Positions 5,892 through 9,073 of a DNA stretch of 9,073 nucleotides are shown piece after piece. Below the pieces are notes generated by a model. That model had not been told where the DNA came from, did no database searches, and saw only the letters and a list, made by a program, of their open reading frames with translations. Origin of the DNA: Phycisphaerales bacterium UBA2396. GTDB lineage: Bacteria; Planctomycetota; Phycisphaerae; Phycisphaerales; UBA1924. Position 1 is the stretch's first letter; the number at the start of each line of letters is the position of its first letter. The stretch lies in the NCBI GenBank assembly GCA_002343325.1, contig DDSG01000193.1, forward strand, positions 1-9,073, read 5' to 3'. Both the position numbers and the translations under genes were made by a program.

Positions 5892-6146
5892 TCAGGCGCG
5901 CGGTTCCGGGCTGGAGCGGGGCGGCTGCTCGACTTCGTCGATGGTGGTCCGGCGGAGGGTGACCTCGCCGGCGGGGGTGTGGATGGTCTGCTGCTGAACG
6001 TCGGTGCGGACGATGGTCCGTCGGGCGGTGACGTCGGTTTTGGCGGCGTTGATGAGGATGCCGAAGAACTCCCCGAGGGATCGGGCGAGGGTTTTCTTGG
6101 CGGGTTTGGGCGCTGGGGCCGAGGGGTGTGCCTTGGGCGAGGACAT
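5892..6146 (-). CDS. small basic protein of unknown function, 84 aa
   Basis: The gene is convergent with speA and divergent from the phosphohexomutase. The N-terminus (MSSPKAHPSAPAPKPAKKTL) is Pro/Ala/Lys-rich. Residues 21-38 (ARSLGEFFGILINAAKTD) look like an amphipathic helix. Residues 38-73 are a regular, charged beta-like stretch (ARRTIVRTDVQQQTIHTPAG followed by EVTLRRTTIDEVE). The ordered pattern after the leader looks like a real folded protein and differs from the noise of neighbouring shadow frames. No signal peptide or membrane segment is present. No clear Shine-Dalgarno precedes the ATG at 6146, so the start could be slightly off. A longer open frame in this register runs antisense through the phosphohexomutase, but it becomes His/Arg/Pro-rich and meaningless beyond this start. 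I do not recognise the family; a planctomycete-specific small protein is a guess. Confidence 0.6.
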   Translation of the reverse strand: MSSPKAHPSAPAPKPAKKTLARSLGEFFGILINAAKTDVTARRTIVRTDVQQQTIHTPAGEVTLRRTTIDEVEQPPRSSPEPRA

Positions 6147-6209
6147 TCTGGGGAATGGTAGCCGGGATGGGGGGAAGGCGTTCGGGTGATGCTCGGGGGA
6201 GGGAACGGC

Positions 6210-6233
6210 TATGCTGGGAGCCCATTGGGAGCC
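6210..6233. promoter_or_regulatory. 11-bp-spaced direct repeat upstream of the phosphohexomutase
   Basis: TGGGAGCC occurs at 6215-6222 and 6226-6233, a spacing of 11 bases (about one helical turn), 36 bases before the start at 6270. It directly follows TATGCT (6210-6215), a possible -10 with no matching -35. The repeat could bind a regulator on one DNA face, or be chance. Confidence 0.25.
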
Positions 6234-6269
6234 GATGGAAGAGCTTTCCTCATTTGAGCGGAGCGTGAG

Positions 6270-7700
6270 ATGCTGGGCCGGATTTTCAAGGCGTACGACA
6301 TTCGCGGGACCTACCCGGATCTTCTGAACGAGAATCTGGCGTGGCAGATCGGGTTTGGGACATCGAAGTACCTTCTGCAGGACGCGGCGGAGGCGGGTGA
6401 GACGTCGCCGATGATGCGGAACATCGTGGTGGGGCGGGACATGCGGACGCACAGCCCGTCGCTGTCCAAGGCGCTGATCCAGGGGATCCGGGATCAGGGC
6501 GGGGATGTGATCGACGTGGGGATGGTGGACACGTCGTTCATTTACTTTGCGGTGAATCATCTGGATTGCGCGGGCGGGGTGCAGGTGACGGCGAGCCACA
6601 ACCCGCCGAACTACAACGGGTTCAAGATCAGCAAGCGGAAGGCCAAGCCGGTGGGTGAGACGAGCGGGCTGGCGGAGATCCGCAAGCACGCGGCGATGGT
6701 GGACAAGCAGACGTTGCAGCCGGCGAGCGGTCGGTTGGAATCGCGGGATTTGTGGAAGGCGTACGCGGAGCACGTGCGGTCGTTCCTGAAGGTGCCGGCG
6801 GGGAAGAAGTTGAAGGTGGTGATCGACGCGAGCAACGGGATGGCGGGGACGATGATCCCGAAGGTGTTCGGGAAGGAGTCGCCGATCGGAGCGGCGTCGG
6901 GGATCGAGATCATCCCGATTCACTTTGAGAACAACAAGGGTGCGTTTGTTCACGAGCCGAACCCGCTGGTGGCGGCGAACATGAAGTGGACGCAGGAAGC
7001 GGTGGTGAAGCACAAGGCGGACGTTGGGTTCTGCTACGACGGGGACGCGGACCGGTGCTTTGCGGTGGACGAGAAGGGGCACATTGTCGGGTGCGACCAC
7101 CTGACGGTGCTGATGGGGAAGTACTTCCTGAAGGATCACCCGGGGGCGAGCATCGCGTACGACCTTCGGAGCACGAAGGCGGTGGAGGAGGACCTGACGA
7201 AGGCGGGCGGGCGCGTGGTGCGGGGCAAAGTCGGGCACGTGAACATGAAGGCGGCGCTGGCGGACCAGGGGTGCGTGTTCGGCGGGGAGCTTTCGGGGCA
7301 CTTCTACTTCCGGGAGAACTACAACGCCGACAGCGGGGCGATCGCGATGTCGGTGATTCTGTCGATCCTTGGTCAGAGCGGGAAGCACCTGTCGGAGCTG
7401 ATCAAGCCGATCGCGCGGTACGCGCAGAGCGGGGAGATCAACTTCACGATCGAGGACAAGGACGGCGCGATGGCGGCGATCAAGAAGGAGTACGGTCCTG
7501 GGAGTTCGTTCGCGGGGAAGGTGGACGAGCTGGACGGGGTGACGGTTGATTGCTGGGCGAAGCACGGGTGGTGGGCGAACATCCGCAAGAGCAACACGGA
7601 GCCTCTGCTGAGGCTCAACGCGGAGGCGAAGGACAAGGCGACGCTGGACGCGGCGGTGGGGATGCTGACGCCGAGGCTTGGGCATCGGGTGGATCACTAA
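6270..7700 (+). CDS. phosphomannomutase/phosphoglucomutase (alpha-D-phosphohexomutase family)
   Basis: The protein has 476 aa, the normal length for bacterial PMM/PGM (about 450-480). It interconverts hexose 1- and 6-phosphates (mannose and/or glucose) through a phosphoserine enzyme, feeding GDP-mannose or UDP-glucose and thus surface polysaccharide synthesis in the cytoplasm. All four family loops are visible: the phosphoserine loop VTASHNPPNYNGFK (S109), the Mg-binding loop YDGDADRCFAVDE (D257, D259, D261), the sugar-specificity loop GGELSGHFYF (E340, S342, H344) and the phosphate-binding loop RKSNTEPLLR (R439-E444). The N-terminal FKAYDIRGTYPD and VVGRDMRTHSP are also typical. GELSGH is the form shared by PMM/PGM enzymes; glucosamine mutases differ in the Ser and sugar loops. 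GGAG six bases before the ATG supports the start. A membrane ATPase gene follows after 37 bases, so the two may be cotranscribed. ManB- or AlgC-like specificity cannot be decided from sequence alone, so no symbol is given. Confidence 0.95.
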   Translation: MLGRIFKAYDIRGTYPDLLNENLAWQIGFGTSKYLLQDAAEAGETSPMMRNIVVGRDMRTHSPSLSKALIQGIRDQGGDVIDVGMVDTSFIYFAVNHLDCAGGVQVTASHNPPNYNGFKISKRKAKPVGETSGLAEIRKHAAMVDKQTLQPASGRLESRDLWKAYAEHVRSFLKVPAGKKLKVVIDASNGMAGTMIPKVFGKESPIGAASGIEIIPIHFENNKGAFVHEPNPLVAANMKWTQEAVVKHKADVGFCYDGDADRCFAVDEKGHIVGCDHLTVLMGKYFLKDHPGASIAYDLRSTKAVEEDLTKAGGRVVRGKVGHVNMKAALADQGCVFGGELSGHFYFRENYNADSGAIAMSVILSILGQSGKHLSELIKPIARYAQSGEINFTIEDKDGAMAAIKKEYGPGSSFAGKVDELDGVTVDCWAKHGWWANIRKSNTEPLLRLNAEAKDKATLDAAVGMLTPRLGHRVDH

Positions 7701-7737
7701 GGGTTGAGGGTGGCGGGTCGGGTGGTTTGGAAATGGC

Positions 7738-9073
7738 ATGACGCTGCAGGAGTTTCTCAACCACTGGAATCTCGTGGAGAACCCGTTCCAGGGCGAGGAG
7801 GCCCGCACGGACCGGGTGTTTTCGCGGATGAACGGGCAGGGCGGGCCGACGCTGTCGTTGTCGGAGAAGCCGCCGAGCCTGGCGACGTACCACGCGGAGT
7901 TTGAGCGGGTGCTGGGCGATCTTCGCAGTCCGAGCTCGGCGGTGGTGTTCGGCGAGAAGGGGAGCGGGAAGACGGCGATGCGGCTGCAGATGGCGGCGCG
8001 GATCCGGGAGTACAACGCGGACAACCCGGACGCGAAGGTGCTGCTGGTGGCGCAGGACGACCTCAACACGATGCTGGCGCGGCTTCACGAGCGGTACGGG
8101 GGGAAGAACCCGCTCGACGCGTTCCAGAAGACGCGGCTGGTGGATCATCTGGATGCGGCGTTGCAGGTGATCGTGGGGCGGCTGACGGACGCGGCGCTGG
8201 GGGATCCGCAGCCCGAGACGACGCCGGAACAGATGGTGTCGATCGGGCCCGAGCCGAAGAAGCGGGTGAGGTCGCTGGACGTGTCGATCCGGCGGGACCT
8301 GCTGCTGCTGCAGGCGTTGTACGACCGTGCTGGCGGCGCGGAGATGCGGACCCGGCGGCTGAAGCGTCGGCTTGGGCTGCGCGGATCGGCGGCGGATGTG
8401 CTGGCGAGGGTGGGGCTGGTGTTGTATCCGCTGGCGGTGATCGCGTTCTTTGTGTGGGGGCAGCAGCAGACGGACCCGACGGTGCGGCAGAGCGAGTGGT
8501 TCAATTTCACGCTGCTGGGGTCGTCGGGGTTGTATGTGCTGCTGCTGCTGGCGTATCTGTCGAAGCACGTGCTGGCGGTGCGGCAGCTCGGGCGTCGGCT
8601 TCGTAAGCAGATCCCGACGGCGGGGCGCGGGTACCTGTCGTTTGCGCGGTCGCTGGCGCAGGTGGACGGTGATGTGCGTGGCGGGATCCCGGGCGGGGAT
8701 GGGCCTGAGACGCGGTTTGCGATGTTTGAGCGGCTTCGTCGGGCGATGGGGCCGCTGGGGTACGCGGGGTTCGTGGTGGTGATCGATCGCGTGGATGAGC
8801 CGCCGCTGATCGCGGGTGACGTGGACCGGATGAAGGCGGTGGTGTGGCCGCTGCTGAACAACAGGCTTTTTCAGCAAGAGGGTGTGGGGTTCAAGGTGCT
8901 GCTGCCGGCGGAGCTTCGGCACGCGCTGTACAAGGAGTCGTCGGCGTTCTTTCAGGAGGCGCGGCTCGACAAGCTGGCGTTCGTGGACCGGCTGGGGGGG
9001 GTGGGGGCGGGGCTGTTACCACCCTGCCACACGCCCGTGCGGGGCGGGTCGGGGGCGGGGGGGGTGGGGGTGG
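7738..9073 (+). CDS. membrane P-loop ATPase, KAP-like architecture, 3' end cut by the window
   Basis: The reading frame starts at ATG 7738 (MTLQEFLNHWNLVENPFQGEE...) and stays open to the window edge, giving 445 residues with no stop. Residues 1-60 resemble the short 'xW.L..NPF' lead-in of ExeA/ORC-type AAA ATPases. Walker A is GEKGSGKT (G72-T79). Two hydrophobic segments follow at about 225-240 (VGLVLYPLAVIAFFVW) and 257-274, then a basic cytoplasmic stretch. Walker B is VVVIDRVDE (D350, D353, E354). Having two membrane helices between Walker A and Walker B is the layout of KAP-type NTPases, so the ATPase core should sit in the cytoplasm with a helical hairpin in the membrane. Sensor/arginine-finger regions would lie beyond the window. 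Sequence after about L419 (8994) is G-run dominated and probably corrupt. An overlapping ATG at 7733 stops after two codons. No clear Shine-Dalgarno is seen (TTTGGA only). Function is unknown; KAP membership is inferred from architecture. Confidence 0.8.
   Translation, partial: MTLQEFLNHWNLVENPFQGEEARTDRVFSRMNGQGGPTLSLSEKPPSLATYHAEFERVLGDLRSPSSAVVFGEKGSGKTAMRLQMAARIREYNADNPDAKVLLVAQDDLNTMLARLHERYGGKNPLDAFQKTRLVDHLDAALQVIVGRLTDAALGDPQPETTPEQMVSIGPEPKKRVRSLDVSIRRDLLLLQALYDRAGGAEMRTRRLKRRLGLRGSAADVLARVGLVLYPLAVIAFFVWGQQQTDPTVRQSEWFNFTLLGSSGLYVLLLLAYLSKHVLAVRQLGRRLRKQIPTAGRGYLSFARSLAQVDGDVRGGIPGGDGPETRFAMFERLRRAMGPLGYAGFVVVIDRVDEPPLIAGDVDRMKAVVWPLLNNRLFQQEGVGFKVLLPAELRHALYKESSAFFQEARLDKLAFVDRLGGVGAGLLPPCHTPVRGGSGAGGVGV
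8994..9073. other. G-run-rich terminal segment, probably low-quality sequence
   Basis: The last 80 bases contain repeated runs of 4-8 G broken by single C or T. They turn a well-behaved ATPase frame into Gly/Val-rich text (GGVGAGLLPPCHTPVRGG). Elsewhere the gene uses varied codons. Poly-G miscalls at a contig edge, as two-colour sequencing can produce, would explain this better than biology. Confidence 0.55.

Noticed and set aside
6147..8069. Antisense extension of the 84-aa minus-strand gene through the phosphohexomutase and into the ATPase
   Set aside because: Only the last 84 residues look like a protein; the rest is Arg/His/Pro-rich shadow of well-supported plus-strand genes.
7615..8922. 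435-codon minus-strand frame opposite the P-loop ATPase
   Set aside because: The plus strand carries clear Walker A and B motifs and membrane helices; the minus frame is compositional.

Overview
The window looks like chromosomal DNA from a high-GC planctomycete, most likely of the Phycisphaerae type. Three things point there: two secreted proteins ending in aspartate-rich EF-hand/dockerin-like repeats (DFDQDGFVDFFDFDAF and relatives), a membrane-anchored protein with an excisionase-like helix-turn-helix start (MFYSLEEAAQKLGKS...), and the general codon and amino-acid style. This is inference from protein character; there is no rRNA or other phylogenetic marker here. The + strand is strikingly G-rich over C whichever strand is coding, so minus-strand genes favour C-ending codons and plus-strand genes favour G-ending codons.

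Layout: bases 72-3034 hold three minus-strand genes. In transcription order from right to left they are a secreted 351-aa dockerin-like protein, a secreted 267-aa protein with a nearly perfect duplicated dockerin-like repeat, and a 267-aa protein with an N-terminal DNA-binding-like domain and two C-terminal membrane helices. Bases 3035-3842 form the only long gene-free stretch. It contains a strong terminator-like hairpin preceded by a promoter-like pair on the minus strand, two small palindromes, and a G-quadruplex-type run. Bases 3843-5849 encode a full-length biosynthetic arginine decarboxylase (speA). A small basic 84-aa protein (5892-6146, minus) sits convergent with it. A phosphomannomutase/phosphoglucomutase follows (6270-7700). 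After 37 bases comes a membrane P-loop ATPase (7738 onward) with its two membrane helices between Walker A and Walker B, as in KAP-type NTPases. It runs off the right edge.

The genes do not form one obvious pathway. speA (arginine to agmatine, polyamine synthesis) and the phosphohexomutase (sugar-phosphate supply for surface polysaccharides) are housekeeping metabolism. The two dockerin-like proteins are exported and may be displayed or cross-linked at the cell surface. The HTH-membrane protein and the KAP-like ATPase are the least understood. The last ~80 bases are G-run-rich and probably of poor sequence quality, so the 3' end of the ATPase should not be trusted. I found no mobile element, CRISPR array, tRNA or rRNA.
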